DNA from: Sagittula salina
Lineage (GTDB): Bacteria > Pseudomonadota > Alphaproteobacteria > Rhodobacterales > Rhodobacteraceae
Direction: 5' to 3'
NCBI RefSeq assembly: GCF_017813235.1
Contig: NZ_JAGISH010000006.1
Location: 124,001-188,000 of the forward strand
DNA: 64,000 bases
In this document: positions 1-9,064 of the stretch, in pieces
How the letters are laid out: each line of letters begins with the position of its first letter
How positions within the stretch are numbered: the stretch's first letter is position 1
Made by a program: the position numbers and the translations under genes
Notes under the pieces: model-generated
What the model was told of the DNA's origin: nothing
Seen by the model: the letters and a program-made list of their open reading frames with translations, nothing else
Database searches by the model: none

Positions 1-2
1 CC

Positions 3-629
3 ATGCCCATGATAAAACGCAGAACCTTTCTGACCGGCAGCGCAATGGCCACCGTTGGCGGCGCCAGCCTCTTCTCGCTGGTCCGCACGCCGGCGCTCGC
101 CAAGGAACTGACCGTCGACGACGTGCTTTTCGATCCGGACAACCCGGTGCTCGGCAATCCGGATGGCGATGTGACCATCGTCGAATTCTTCGACTACCAA
201 TGCCCCTACTGCAAAGCGAACCACCCGCCGCTGACCGAAGTGGTCGAGGCAGACGGCAACATTCGTCTGGTCATGAAGGACTGGCCGATCTTCGGCGCGC
301 CCTCCGTCCGGGCCGCCCAACTCGCCCTTGGAGCAGCATCACTCGGCCATTACGAAAAGGCGAACACCTCCCTGATGGAGACCGAGGGCAAGCTTAGCGA
401 TCAACTCATCGAGGAGACGCTGGAAATGGGCGGATTCGATGTCGCAGATCTCGACAAGGCCTATCGCGGCGACCGGGCTAAATGGGACGGGCTGATGCGC
501 CGCAATAGCGAACAGGCGAGCCTGATCGGCTTACAGGGCACACCTGCTTTCATCATCGGAACGACACTCTATCCGGGAGGGATGGATGCGGATGCTTTGA
601 AAGAGGCGGTCGGCCTGGCGCGGGCATAA
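3..629 (+). CDS. Tat-exported DsbA-family thiol:disulfide oxidoreductase
   Basis: Predicted periplasmic thioredoxin-fold oxidoreductase of about 208 residues. The N-terminus has a twin-arginine signal (KRRTFL near residues 5-10, then a hydrophobic stretch ending near ALA), so export of a folded protein is likely. The redox motif is C67-P-Y-C70 within FDYQCPYCKANH, and the late GTPAFIIG segment carries the cis-Pro loop typical of DsbA. Two ATGs lie close together (positions 3 and 9); either could be the start, and the upstream region is outside the window. An L,D-transpeptidase follows 46 nt downstream on the same strand, so both may serve envelope assembly. The family assignment is firm; the physiological substrate is not visible. 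Confidence 0.9.
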   Translation: MPMIKRRTFLTGSAMATVGGASLFSLVRTPALAKELTVDDVLFDPDNPVLGNPDGDVTIVEFFDYQCPYCKANHPPLTEVVEADGNIRLVMKDWPIFGAPSVRAAQLALGAASLGHYEKANTSLMETEGKLSDQLIEETLEMGGFDVADLDKAYRGDRAKWDGLMRRNSEQASLIGLQGTPAFIIGTTLYPGGMDADALKEAVGLARA

Positions 630-675
630 TTCGGCTCCGTGTGAACTAACCAATTCGACTGAAAGGAGAAAGCAG

Positions 676-1221
676 ATGACCAACAAACTTTCCCGTCGCG
701 CGACGATCTTGACCGGACTGGCCGGCCTCGCCGTCCCAGGACTGGCGCACGCCGCAGAGCCGACCCGCCGCAATTCCTCGAGCTTTATGGTCCAGCGTTG
801 GCAGGACCATTTCGATGATCTGGGCGTCGGCACGATTGTCGCCGATACAGCGTCGCGCGCCTTGCATTACTGGAACGCGGACGGGTCCGATTATCGCATC
901 TACCCGACCTCTGTGCCGATTTCCGAGGAGCTCACCAAACGTGGCTACACCCGGATCGTGCGCAAGAAAGTCGGTCCGGACTGGACCCCCACGCCCAGCC
1001 AGGTCGAACGCTTTGGCTGGACCTACATGCCGCCGGGCCCCGACAACCCACTTGGGACCCACGCCATGTATCTGTCCTGGCCCGCCTATCTGATCCATGG
1101 CACCCACGATACGCGCAAGATCGGGCGTCCCTCATCGGATGGTTGCATCGGTCTTTACAACGAGAAGATCGCGGAACTGTTCGAAATCACGCCGGTCGGC
1201 ACGCAGGTCAGGATCATCTAA
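676..1221 (+). CDS. L,D-transpeptidase (YkuD domain), Tat signal
   Basis: A 181-residue envelope protein with a Tat-like signal (LSRRATIL, cleavage near AHA-AEP). The C-terminal half is a YkuD domain: HGTHDTRKIG (H141) and SSDGCIG with the predicted catalytic Cys157. Members cross-link peptidoglycan 3-3 or attach proteins to it. The residue two after the cysteine, normally arginine in S/HGC(I/V)R, is glycine here (G159), which may change substrate binding. A strong Shine-Dalgarno (gaaaggagaa) precedes the ATG at 676. A second YkuD protein at 53880-54428 keeps the arginine. Confidence 0.9.
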   Translation: MTNKLSRRATILTGLAGLAVPGLAHAAEPTRRNSSSFMVQRWQDHFDDLGVGTIVADTASRALHYWNADGSDYRIYPTSVPISEELTKRGYTRIVRKKVGPDWTPTPSQVERFGWTYMPPGPDNPLGTHAMYLSWPAYLIHGTHDTRKIGRPSSDGCIGLYNEKIAELFEITPVGTQVRII

Positions 1222-1237
1222 ACAAAGCTGGACCCCA

Positions 1238-1291
1238 AGCGCGGGCTGGTCAGTCGACTGGCGTTCCGAGCCCGCGCTCTTAGCATTTCTT
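1238..1291 (+). terminator. inverted repeat after the L,D-transpeptidase, possible terminator
   Basis: A perfect 10-nt inverted repeat (agcgcgggct at 1238-1247, agcccgcgct at 1269-1278) with a 21-nt loop is followed by a T-rich stretch. It begins 16 nt after the stop codon. The long loop and broken T-run make it a weaker terminator than usual. Confidence 0.45.
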
Positions 1292-1395
1292 AACCCCTTT
1301 TCAGAGGGTCAACCGGGCCATTTCTGATGAAGCTCGTCAATTCCCGGAACGTGGGCATGAGCATGCCCACCGCCATGTTCGGCAAAATGGGGTGA

Positions 1396-1530
1396 TCAGT
1401 TGCCGAGGCCCGCGAAAAGCTGGAAGATTGGCGTAGACACTACAACGAAGATCGACCCCGCAGCGCGATCGGATACCACGTCTTGATTGCCGAGCATTAT
1501 CCCGATGGCGCCACCAGCCCGCCATCGTGA
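1396..1530 (+). pseudogene. IS3-family transposase (OrfB) C-terminal remnant
   Basis: The frame from 1396 to the stop at 1528-1530 reads EAREKLEDWRRHYNEDRPRSAIGY and ends GATSPPS. This is the usual C-terminus of IS3-group OrfB integrases (EAREKLE.WR..YNE.RPHSAIG ... GATSPP). An in-frame TGA at 1393-1395 cuts it off from the 22 codons upstream (from ATG 1327), and no DDE catalytic core is present. It is a dead fragment. The sequence just after it (to about 1625) looks like the eroded outer end of the element, but I cannot define the terminal inverted repeat. Confidence 0.75.
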
Positions 1531-1958
1531 AACAGCTCGGAAAATCCAGCTTCCGGCGGTCCGACGTAGGGGAGCAGTGCAGCTGAGCCGCGCGGCTTCA
1601 TGCGGTCCACTTCTCAGGGGACAGAGCACAAGCTTTTGGGGGTATGGAGCACAAACTATTGGACGCAGGCTCCTTGAGTTTATTCAAAGAAAAATCATGG
1701 GGCCGCGCGCAGTCACGCGGCATCCTATAATTGACTGATGCTGGTCGTCCCGAAAACTTGGCCGATGACAAGCGGGACGCACTTCAGGACATACGTTTCC
1801 GGTGCGATCAGGACACGCTTCCGCTGGTTTACCGGGATGCCTGACGCACGACTGCCCGCAGCCGGGATCCAGCTCGTTCAATCGGTCACTCAATCGTCAC
1901 ACACGATAAACGGAGTTACCGGGGCGAGCCCCAGAAACCGGCCCCAGAAACCGGCCCA
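1531..1958. other. non-coding stretch between IS remnant and tRNA-Pro
   Basis: No gene is recognisable. The beginning probably belongs to the eroded IS end. Near 1929-1956 there is a short imperfect direct repeat (cccagaaaccggcccc twice). The open frame running through here and across the tRNA has no coding character. Confidence 0.5.
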
Positions 1959-1993
1959 AAAAACAAAAGGCGCCCGAGGGCGCCTTGTTTTAT
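1959..1993 (-). terminator. rho-independent terminator of tRNA-Pro
   Basis: On the minus strand, immediately after the tRNA 3' end, ggcgccc/gggcgcc forms a tight GC-rich hairpin (1969-1984) followed by TTTTGTTTTTT. Confidence 0.8.
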
Positions 1994-2070
1994 TGGTCGG
2001 AGCGAGAGGATTCGAACCTCCGGCCCCTGCCTCCCGAAGACAGTGCTCTACCAGGCTGAGCTACGCTCCG
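1994..2070 (-). tRNA. tRNA-Pro (anticodon CGG)
   Basis: Read on the minus strand, a 77-nt cloverleaf has a 7-bp acceptor stem (CGGAGCG/CGCTCCG), discriminator A and an encoded CCA (1994-1996 on the plus strand). The anticodon loop is TTCGGGA, which gives anticodon CGG and reads CCG codons. The T-arm contains GGTTCGAATCC. A terminator follows directly. Confidence 0.95.
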
Positions 2071-2113
2071 ACCGTGAGGGGCGATCTAACCGAGGCGCCA
2101 CCCCTTTGCAAGC

Positions 2114-3061
2114 TCATTGTGCAGGATTCTTATCCTTCAGAAAGGGAGAAATCCGAAAACCCGCCCCGTAACCACGGGTGCGCGTTCGCAGCACGGGGGT
2201 CTTCGAACTGCCCTTCGCGCTTTCCCGCAGGACGATGTAGATACCGGAGCCAATGATGATGCCGGAGCCGATGACGGTGTAAGTATCCACCGTCTCGTCG
2301 AACAGAAGATAGCCGTAGATGGACGCCCATAGGATCTGGCTGTACTGCATCGGCGCAACGATGGCCGCCTCGCCCGATTTGTAGGCCACGATCAGGCACA
2401 GACCCGCGATGAAGCCAAGCAGGGAAATCGCCGCGGTGCCGCCGAAATCGAGAATCGGCATGGGTTTGTAGACGGTGATCATCAGCGCCCCCACGACGAG
2501 GAAGTTCGCCGCCATGGGGTAGAGCAACAGCACCACGGAGCGCTCTTCCCGGCCGACCTTGCGCACGATGATGGCGGCCATCGCACCAAAGATCGACGAT
2601 CCCAGCGCGGCGAGGTGGCCCAGCGAAAACGGCGCCGCGCCCGGACGCAGCACCACCATCACGCCGATGAGCCCCACCCCCACCGCAAGCCCGCGCCGCC
2701 AGCCGACGCTTTCGCCCAGCATGGGGATCGACAACACCGTGATCAGCAGCGGCGCGGCAAAGAGAATCGCATAGGTCTGCGCCAGGGGCAGCACGGAAAA
2801 GGCATAGAAGGCGCACATCCCGTTCAGCATCGCGCAGGTGGTGCGGATCGCCGTCCACCACGGGTGCACGGGGCGCAGGTTGCCATGCGTCTGGTCGTTC
2901 ATCAGCATGAAGCTGACCAGCGGAAACGACATCAGCGTCGAAAAGAAGATCACCTGAAAAGGCGAATAGGCCGCTCCGAGATACTTGATGACCACGTCGT
3001 GGGTCGCAAAGATGCCGAAGGCGGTCAGCGCGAAAAGCGCGCCTTTTGCGTTTGGGGACAT
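2114..3061 (-). CDS. DMT-superfamily permease (EamA domains)
   Basis: A 315-residue integral membrane protein with about ten hydrophobic helices arranged as two EamA repeats (roughly residues 5-140 and 150-285). It starts MSPNAKGALFALTAFGIFATHDVV, typical of drug/metabolite transporters of the 10-TMS group in alphaproteobacteria. The substrate cannot be read from sequence; family members export amino acids, metabolites or drugs. It lies between tRNA-Pro and leuB and is probably a single-gene unit. Confidence 0.85.
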   Translation of the reverse strand: MSPNAKGALFALTAFGIFATHDVVIKYLGAAYSPFQVIFFSTLMSFPLVSFMLMNDQTHGNLRPVHPWWTAIRTTCAMLNGMCAFYAFSVLPLAQTYAILFAAPLLITVLSIPMLGESVGWRRGLAVGVGLIGVMVVLRPGAAPFSLGHLAALGSSIFGAMAAIIVRKVGREERSVVLLLYPMAANFLVVGALMITVYKPMPILDFGGTAAISLLGFIAGLCLIVAYKSGEAAIVAPMQYSQILWASIYGYLLFDETVDTYTVIGSGIIIGSGIYIVLRESAKGSSKTPVLRTRTRGYGAGFRISPFLKDKNPAQ

Positions 3062-3225
3062 GACGGGAGCCTGTGTTCTGTTTGCCCGACGCTATTCACA
3101 GCCTCCGCGACAGCGCAAGGGGACCGGCACAATTCCTCTCAGTTCCTTGCACGCGGAGGATGTATTGATTGCCTGGCGTGCACGATAGCCTGCATTCAAC
3201 AGATCCACCGCCCCGGTTCAGAAAT

Positions 3226-3256
3226 GCGAAAGGCCCGGCGAGGGGCCGGGCCTTCC
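3226..3256 (-). terminator. terminator downstream of leuB
   Basis: A 10-bp perfect stem (aaggcccggc 3230-3239 with gccgggcctt 3245-3254) lies about 20 nt beyond the leuB stop on the minus strand. It is followed by a short T-rich tract (TTTCGCATTTC). Confidence 0.75.
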
Positions 3257-3276
3257 AGCATTGCGGGCGGTGCGGA

Positions 3277-4377
3277 TCAAACCGAGGCGCCCAGCGCTTT
3301 CACGATGGCGTCGCCCATCTCGGAGGTCGAAACGGGGGTCACACCCTCTTCGCCCAGCAGGTCGGCGGTGCGGACGCCATCCGCCAGCACCTTTTCAACG
3401 GCCTTCTCCACGCGGGTGGCCTCGTCGCCCTGGTCGAAGGAGTAGCGCAGCGCCATGGCGAACGACAGGATGCAGGCAATCGGGTTCGCCTTTCCCTGGC
3501 CCGCGATGTCCGGGGCAGAGCCGTGCACCGGCTCGTACAGCGCCTTCGGCCGGCCGTTCGCCATCGGCGCACCCAGCGACGCCGACGGCAGCATCCCCAG
3601 CGAGCCGGTCAGCATCGCTGCGGCGTCGGACAGCAGGTCGCCAAAGAGGTTGTCGGTCACGATAACGTCGAACTGTTTCGGCCAGCGGCAAAGCTGCATG
3701 GCGCCCGCGTCGGCGTACATGTGCGACAGCGCGACCTCGGGGTAATCCTTGCCCACCTCGGTCACGACCTCGCGCCAGAGCACGCCGGATTCCATGACGT
3801 TGGCCTTCTCCATGGAGCAAAGCTTCTTGTTGCGGCGCATGGCGAGTTCGAAGGCGGAGCGCGCGACGCGGTCGATTTCCGACTCGGTGTAACGCTGGGT
3901 GTTGATACCGACGCGTTCGTTGCCTTCCTCGATGATGCCGCGCGGCTCGCCGAAGTAGATCCCGGAGGTCAGTTCGCGCACGATCATGATGTCGAGACCG
4001 GCGACCACGTCCTTTTTCAGCGAGGAGAAATCCGCCAGCGCATCGAAACACTGCGCCGGGCGCAGGTTGGCATAAAGGTCCATCTCCTTGCGCAGACGCA
4101 GCAAGCCGCGCTCGGGCTTCACGGAGAAGTCGAGCACGTCATACTTCGGCCCGCCGACGGCACCCAGCAGCACCGCGTCGACCTCCTGCGCCTTCGCCAT
4201 TGTGGCGTCGGTCAGCGGCGTGCCATGCGCGTCGTAGGCCGCGCCGCCAACGAGATCCTCGGAGACGTCGAAGGTCAGGCCACGGGTGCCGAACCAGTCG
4301 ATGACCTTGCGGACTTCGGCCATGACTTCGGGGCCGATGCCGTCACCGGGCAGGATGAGAAGCGAGGGATTGCTCAT
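3277..4377 (-). CDS. leuB: 3-isopropylmalate dehydrogenase
   Basis: NAD-dependent oxidative decarboxylation of 3-isopropylmalate to 2-oxoisocaproate (leucine biosynthesis, cytoplasm). The 366-residue product starts [27 protein letters not shown] is an appropriate Shine-Dalgarno upstream, so I prefer 4377 over the ATG at 4407. Family hallmarks include the N-terminal LPGDGIGPE, the arginine-rich substrate loop ([18 protein letters not shown]), and [27 protein letters not shown] near residue 250. The isomerase subunits leuD and leuC lie upstream on the same strand, separated by two unrelated genes, an arrangement common in Rhodobacteraceae. Confidence 0.97.
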   Translation of the reverse strand: MSNPSLLILPGDGIGPEVMAEVRKVIDWFGTRGLTFDVSEDLVGGAAYDAHGTPLTDATMAKAQEVDAVLLGAVGGPKYDVLDFSVKPERGLLRLRKEMDLYANLRPAQCFDALADFSSLKKDVVAGLDIMIVRELTSGIYFGEPRGIIEEGNERVGINTQRYTESEIDRVARSAFELAMRRNKKLCSMEKANVMESGVLWREVVTEVGKDYPEVALSHMYADAGAMQLCRWPKQFDVIVTDNLFGDLLSDAAAMLTGSLGMLPSASLGAPMANGRPKALYEPVHGSAPDIAGQGKANPIACILSFAMALRYSFDQGDEATRVEKAVEKVLADGVRTADLLGEEGVTPVSTSEMGDAIVKALGASV

Positions 4378-4509
4378 GGGGTGCTGTCCTTTGTGTCGTG
4401 ATCGCATTTCGCGTAGCGGTTGGTTACGCAGTCGTCAAGAAACGCGGGCGCGATGGAGGGTTAGCCCCCACGGGAACGGACAGACAGGGAGGATGGGGGG
4501 TCGTGTCGA

Positions 4510-5499
4510 TCACGGTGTCGGCAGGGCAAGGTCTGCCCAGACTAGACCATGCGGGCCAGTCTCCGCCTCCGGCGCAGGCGGCATGACCCCGGCGCCGAGG
4601 ACCGTCAGGGCACGGTCCGGCAGCAGGTAGCTGACGCGCATCGGACCGGTACTGGCCCAGGTCACCGTATCTACGCCGGGCAGCGGATCAGTAATGCGCG
4701 GATGCGCCAGAAGCGCCCGCGCGGCACCATGCAGGCCCTCTCCCCGCTCTGGGTCGAGGTTCAGATTGCCGAGGATCACGACAGGCGGCGGACCAGCGGC
4801 CAGGTCATCGGCGAAGTGAGCGAGAGACCCGAGCGCCGGCTCGGGGGGCAGCCGCAACGCGCCGTCGAGATACTGCGCCCAGAGACGCACCTCGTCGTGG
4901 TTGCGCCGCCCATTGCGGTCCTCCGGCCCATCAAAGACCGGCGGCGTGGCGCAGAGTGTCAGCAGCAGCAGCGGTCCAGCGGGCGTATCCACCCGCAGCG
5001 CCCAATGCGCCGAAGACGACAGCCGCTGCACATCCGGCGCGGGGTCGTCGGGCGTCATCCGGCTGTCGGGCACCTCCGACCATAGCAGGCGCGAAAGATC
5101 CGCCTCCAGCGTCACGGGATAGCGCGAGAGCAGCGCCATGCCCCCCTGCCCTGCAAAGCGGCCGTAGCCCTGCGCGTCCCGTGGTCCGCCGGTCCTCCCG
5201 TCGCCGTCGAGGTCGAGCCCGGTTTGCCAACCGGCATTGGGCCGCGCGGAAAACAAGTGGTCGAGTGCGAGCCCCTTTGCCTTGAGCTGGGTCCGCAGGG
5301 CGTCAAGAGCCGCAAGCCCCGCGTCATAGTCGAAATCGGTCAGGAGCAGCAGGTCGGGCCCGGTATCGAGGATCGGCGCCAGATCCACCTTCCCAGCCTT
5401 CAGATCGCGCAGCAGCAGTCCCGGCCCGTTCCGGCTGAACTCCGCATGCCAGGTCGCCACCCGCAGGTCGTCGGCCCGCGCGGCATAGGCCACAAGCAC
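4510..5499 (-). CDS. endonuclease/exonuclease/phosphatase (EEP) family protein, probably secreted
   Basis: The body of the protein has EEP-fold features: DDLRVATWHAEF at the start, DFDYDAG, the RYPV segment, and VILGNLNLDP (the D/N-rich metal site, with an N in place of the usual D in GDFN). The substrate is unknown. A hydrophobic segment (ILFLSYVLVAYAARA) before the mature part indicates a signal peptide or anchor. The start is uncertain. GTG at 5499 lies just after the upstream gene's stop (5517-5519), but the basic n-region lies before it in an open frame reaching ATGs at 5634 and 5691, which would overlap the upstream gene heavily. It sits inside the leu block. Confidence 0.7.
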   Translation of the reverse strand: MLVAYAARADDLRVATWHAEFSRNGPGLLLRDLKAGKVDLAPILDTGPDLLLLTDFDYDAGLAALDALRTQLKAKGLALDHLFSARPNAGWQTGLDLDGDGRTGGPRDAQGYGRFAGQGGMALLSRYPVTLEADLSRLLWSEVPDSRMTPDDPAPDVQRLSSSAHWALRVDTPAGPLLLLTLCATPPVFDGPEDRNGRRNHDEVRLWAQYLDGALRLPPEPALGSLAHFADDLAAGPPPVVILGNLNLDPERGEGLHGAARALLAHPRITDPLPGVDTVTWASTGPMRVSYLLPDRALTVLGAGVMPPAPEAETGPHGLVWADLALPTP

Positions 5500-5516
5500 A
5501 TAGCTGAGAAACAGGA

Positions 5517-6347
5517 TCAGGCCGGTTGCAAGTCGGCCTGCGCGTAGGCGCGGCGCCGCTTTTCCTCGATCAGGGCAGCAATGCGCATCAGCGCAACGCC
5601 GCGCATGATCAGACTGGCCGGGAGGAAAGACCATGCAATCATCGTCCAGATCAGCGGTTGAAATTCGATCAGGTTGGGGGTCGCCCCCCATGACGAGGCC
5701 ATCTTCAGCCCTGCCGGGGCCAAGAATGGCAGCAGGAACCCTAAGGCCACGTTAAAATGACTGTCTCTTTTCAGCCGGTAGAGGATATCCCCGCCTGTGG
5801 TCGGATCAAAGAGCGGCAAGTTGACCCAGAAATTGAAGGCCCGTTTCTGGATGGGCCAGTCCAGCAGACGCACCACCACGACGAAGATCAGCATCGTGGT
5901 CAGCGAAATCAGGTAGGCCAGCCCGGCCATGGTGCGGATCAGCGCCAGGGCCTCCGGGCTGGCGTCGCGTGGCGCAACGAGCACCATCAGCCGCACGGGT
6001 GAAAACGGGAAATCCATCGCCAGCCCGATCGCGTAACCGAGTCCGCTCAGCGCTTCTGTCAACGCGGTCGGCTGGGTCGTCCCGCGTGCGATCAGCGTCA
6101 GGATGAGCACGGTCGCCAGCAGCGCAACGTAGCGCATCCGGTTGAAGGGCGGCGCATTGCGGAATTCGACCAGGGACGGATATTCGGCGATGTACTCGAC
6201 AAAGGTCAACAGGGCGGCGAGCAGCGCCAGAAGCGCCACGATCTGGGTGGAATCACTGGGCACGTCAGGCAGCATCATCGCAGGCAGCGCGATGAGAATA
6301 GCCACGAGAAAAGCGCGCGCAGCCGCCGCCACCATGCGTGAGATCAC
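5517..6347 (-). CDS. conserved multi-pass membrane protein of unknown function
   Basis: A 276-residue protein with about six hydrophobic segments (approximately residues 10-30, 35-50, 72-90, 100-130, 140-165, 205-255) and a charged C-terminus (EEKRRRAYAQ). I recognise no catalytic motif or named family. It lies between leuD and the EEP-family gene on the same strand. The position is suggestive of a conserved leu-block passenger, not of a role in leucine synthesis. Confidence 0.65.
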   Translation of the reverse strand: MISRMVAAAARAFLVAILIALPAMMLPDVPSDSTQIVALLALLAALLTFVEYIAEYPSLVEFRNAPPFNRMRYVALLATVLILTLIARGTTQPTALTEALSGLGYAIGLAMDFPFSPVRLMVLVAPRDASPEALALIRTMAGLAYLISLTTMLIFVVVVRLLDWPIQKRAFNFWVNLPLFDPTTGGDILYRLKRDSHFNVALGFLLPFLAPAGLKMASSWGATPNLIEFQPLIWTMIAWSFLPASLIMRGVALMRIAALIEEKRRRAYAQADLQPA

Positions 6348-6779
6348 AACTCTGCCCTTCCGATCCGGACGGTCGCGATGCGAAGCCGCAACCTTGTTCC
6401 TTTTCGATCCCGCCTATTGTGACGGGCTGCCTCATTCTTGCCCAAATTCTGCCTCTTTTACCGGGGGACGACAACAGCAAGCTAACAAGTGGCACGATTT
6501 TCCGGCGGTTTCGCGGTGAGGGTGGTGCCGGATTGCATCAAGGCGGTGTCATTCCGGTGACGGCCTTGTGGTGGACCACTACATGTTGTTGATCGCCCCC
6601 ATAACACACATATCTTTCTGACCCTGCGTTGCCCTTTTTTCCTCAGATTCCTGAAGCTTACCAGAGCACCTAGGTAAGTCATGCCCGCCAATGAGCAGAC
6701 CAGAACCGCGGCATCGGGACTCCGTTTCACCGGCCCCAAAGGCCCCTCCCGACCGCGATTTTCACAAAATTCTCATATG
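6348..6779. other. intergenic stretch without recognisable genes
   Basis: About 430 nt upstream of the membrane-protein gene. Small frames in it lack plausible starts or family resemblance. It presumably carries the promoter of the gene ending at 5517. I see no repeat, RNA fold or operator that I can support. Confidence 0.4.
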
Positions 6780-6806
6780 AAAAAGGCCCGCGCAGGCGGG
6801 CCTTTT
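6780..6806 (-). terminator. terminator downstream of leuD
   Basis: An 11-bp perfect stem (aaaaggcccgc/gcgggcctttt, loop gcag). On the minus strand it ends in a run of T, 20 nt after the leuD stop. Confidence 0.85.
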
Positions 6807-6825
6807 CGTGTGGCGTAGAGCAGGA

Positions 6826-7431
6826 TCAGACCCAGGGACGCGCCTGCGCCATCTTCTGCTCATAGCTGTCTATGGCCGGGGCCTTCTCCAGTGAAAGGCC
6901 GATGTCGTCGAGCCCTTCCAGCAGGCAATGCTTCTTGAAAGGATCGACCTCAAAGGAAAACGTCTCTCCCTCGGAGGAGGAAACGGTCTGGTGCTCGAGG
7001 TCCACGATCATGCGCGCGTTCGAGCCCTTCTCGGCGTCCTTCATCAGCACATCGACGGCCTCCTGCGGCAGCACGATCGGCAGGATGCCGTTCTTAAAGC
7101 AGTTGTTGTAGAAGATGTCGGCGAAGGAAGTCGAGATGACCGACTTGATGCCGAAATCCTTCAGCGCCCAGGGTGCGTGTTCACGCGACGATCCGCAGCC
7201 GAAGTTGTCGCCCGCGACGAGGATTTCCGCCTCGCGGTACTGCGGCTGATTCAGAACGAAATCGGGGATCTCGTTGCCCTGCCGATCATAGCGCATCTCG
7301 TCGAAGAGGTTCACGCCCAGGCCCGACCGCTTGATCGTCTTCAGGAAGACCTTGGGGATGATCATGTCGGTATCGATGTTGACCAGCGGCATGGGCGCCG
7401 CGATCCCGGTGAGTTTTTCGAACTTGTCCAT
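6826..7431 (-). CDS. leuD: 3-isopropylmalate dehydratase small subunit
   Basis: A 201-residue swivel-domain subunit of isopropylmalate isomerase. It contains [10 protein letters not shown] near residue 18, [17 protein letters not shown] near residue 75, and [13 protein letters not shown]. The start at 7431 ([20 protein letters not shown]) is chosen because the family begins here and AAGGACG precedes it. A longer frame upstream overlaps leuC and is spurious. leuC ends 11 nt upstream, so the two are surely co-transcribed, and a strong terminator follows. Confidence 0.97.
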   Translation of the reverse strand: MDKFEKLTGIAAPMPLVNIDTDMIIPKVFLKTIKRSGLGVNLFDEMRYDRQGNEIPDFVLNQPQYREAEILVAGDNFGCGSSREHAPWALKDFGIKSVISTSFADIFYNNCFKNGILPIVLPQEAVDVLMKDAEKGSNARMIVDLEHQTVSSSEGETFSFEVDPFKKHCLLEGLDDIGLSLEKAPAIDSYEQKMAQARPWV

Positions 7432-7442
7432 CTCGGGCGTCC

Positions 7443-8858
7443 TTATGCGTCTTCGGTCATCAGCTCGCGCACGTCGGTCAGGTGACCGGTGAGCGCGGCG
7501 GCGGCGGCCATCGCGGGCGACACGAGGTGCGTGCGGCCCTTGTAGCCTTGGCGACCCTCGAAGTTGCGGTTCGAAGTGGAGGCGCAGCGCTCGCCTTCGG
7601 ACAGCTGGTCGGGGTTCATGGCAAGGCACATGGAGCAGCCCGCGAGGCGCCACTCGAAACCGGCATCGCGGAAGATGTCCGCCAGGCCCTCTTCCTCTGC
7701 CTGGGCGCGCACGAGGCCGGAGCCCGGCACCACCATGGCGCGCTTTACCTTGATCTTCTTGCCTTTCACTATGTCGGCCGCGGCGCGCAGATCCTCGATG
7801 CGGCCATTGGTACAGGAGCCGATGAAAACCGTGTCGATGGCAATATCCGTGAGCTTCTGGCCGGGAGTCAGGTCCATGTAGGCGAGCGCGCGTTTGGCTG
7901 CCTCGACCTTGCCGCCCCTGAAATCCTCCGGCGCGGGGACCAGGGCGGAGATCGGCAGCACGTCCTCGGGCGAGGTGCCCCATGTCACGACGGGCTCGAT
8001 TTCTTCGCCCTTCAGCGTCACGACCTTGTCGAAATGCGCGCCTTCGTCAGTGAAGAGCGTCTTCCACCAGCTGAGCGCAGCCTCGAACTGGGCGCCCTTC
8101 GGGGCATGCGGGCGGCCCGTCACATATTCAAAGGTCTTTTCGTCCGGCGCGATGAGGCCCGCGCGGGCGCCGCCTTCGATCGCCATGTTGCAGACGGTCA
8201 TGCGGCCTTCCATCGACAGGTCGCGGATCGCCTCGCCGCAGTATTCGATGACGTAGCCGGTGCCGCCCGCGGTGCCAGTGGCGCCGATCACCGCAAGGGT
8301 GATGTCCTTGGCGGTCACACCGGCGCGAAGCTTGCCGGTGATCTCGACCTTCATGTTCTTGGATTTCTTCTGGATCAACGTCTGGGTGGCCAGAACGTGC
8401 TCGACCTCCGACGTACCGATACCATGCGCCAGCGCGCCGAATGCACCGTGCGTGGCGGTATGGCTGTCACCGCAGACCACGGTCATTCCCGGCAGGGTCC
8501 AGCCCTGTTCGGGACCGACAATATGCACGATGCCCTGACGGATATCGCTCACCGGGTAGTAGTTGATGCCGAAGTCCCTTGCGTTCTTGTCGAGCGCGGC
8601 CACCTGGATGGCGGAATCCTCGGTCATGTTCTTGGGGTCTTCGCGCCCCGCCGTGGTCGGCACGTTGTGATCCGGCACGGCGATGGTCTTCTCCGGCGCG
8701 CGGACCGTGCGACCCGCCATGCGCAGCCCCTCGAAGGCCTGCGGCGAGGTCACTTCGTGCACGAGGTGGCGGTCGATATAGAGGAGGCAGGTGCCGTCCT
8801 CGTCCTGGCTGACGACATGGGCGTCCCAGATCTTGTCATAAAGCGTCTTGGGGGACAT
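7443..8858 (-). CDS. leuC: 3-isopropylmalate dehydratase large subunit
   Basis: A 471-residue aconitase-type subunit starting [16 protein letters not shown]. It contains [50 protein letters not shown], and the [4Fe-4S] cysteines in FIGSCTNGR and [12 protein letters not shown]. With LeuD it converts 2-isopropylmalate to 3-isopropylmalate. First gene of the leuCD pair; the start has an AGAGGA Shine-Dalgarno. Confidence 0.98.
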   Translation of the reverse strand: MSPKTLYDKIWDAHVVSQDEDGTCLLYIDRHLVHEVTSPQAFEGLRMAGRTVRAPEKTIAVPDHNVPTTAGREDPKNMTEDSAIQVAALDKNARDFGINYYPVSDIRQGIVHIVGPEQGWTLPGMTVVCGDSHTATHGAFGALAHGIGTSEVEHVLATQTLIQKKSKNMKVEITGKLRAGVTAKDITLAVIGATGTAGGTGYVIEYCGEAIRDLSMEGRMTVCNMAIEGGARAGLIAPDEKTFEYVTGRPHAPKGAQFEAALSWWKTLFTDEGAHFDKVVTLKGEEIEPVVTWGTSPEDVLPISALVPAPEDFRGGKVEAAKRALAYMDLTPGQKLTDIAIDTVFIGSCTNGRIEDLRAAADIVKGKKIKVKRAMVVPGSGLVRAQAEEEGLADIFRDAGFEWRLAGCSMCLAMNPDQLSEGERCASTSNRNFEGRQGYKGRTHLVSPAMAAAAALTGHLTDVRELMTEDA

Positions 8859-8945
8859 GGGTCCTCTCCCGTTTTTACGATGGGTGGCATGGATAGATGC
8901 GCGCGAGCGCAGGCTGCGTGGTGCGATCCACGCGAAGGCTCAAGC

Positions 8946-9032
8946 CTATAGGCAGGCGCGCACCGTGAGGGTGGCCCCGAAGAAGCGTTCGCGCAGGCGG
9001 GCGCGGTCGCCGAGATCGAGCATCTGTTCCAT
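8946..9032 (-). CDS. candidate 28-residue leader ORF upstream of leuC (weak)
   Basis: ATG at 9032 to TAG at 8946-8948, 87 nt upstream of the leuC start. It encodes 28 residues with five leucines, beginning MEQMLDLGDRARL. A short hairpin (gcgtgg/ccacgc, around 8926-8943 on the plus strand) lies between it and leuC. There is no clear Shine-Dalgarno and no T-run after the hairpin. I list it because leucine-containing leader peptides regulate leu operons elsewhere, but the sequence support is thin. Confidence 0.25.
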   Translation of the reverse strand: MEQMLDLGDRARLRERFFGATLTVRACL

Positions 9033-9064
9033 GACGGGGGGGATACAGATTGCCGGTGAGTCTA

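Noticed and set aside
1738..2256. 172-codon open frame on the plus strand
   Set aside because: It crosses the tRNA-Pro gene and its terminator and the end of the permease gene; no coding character.
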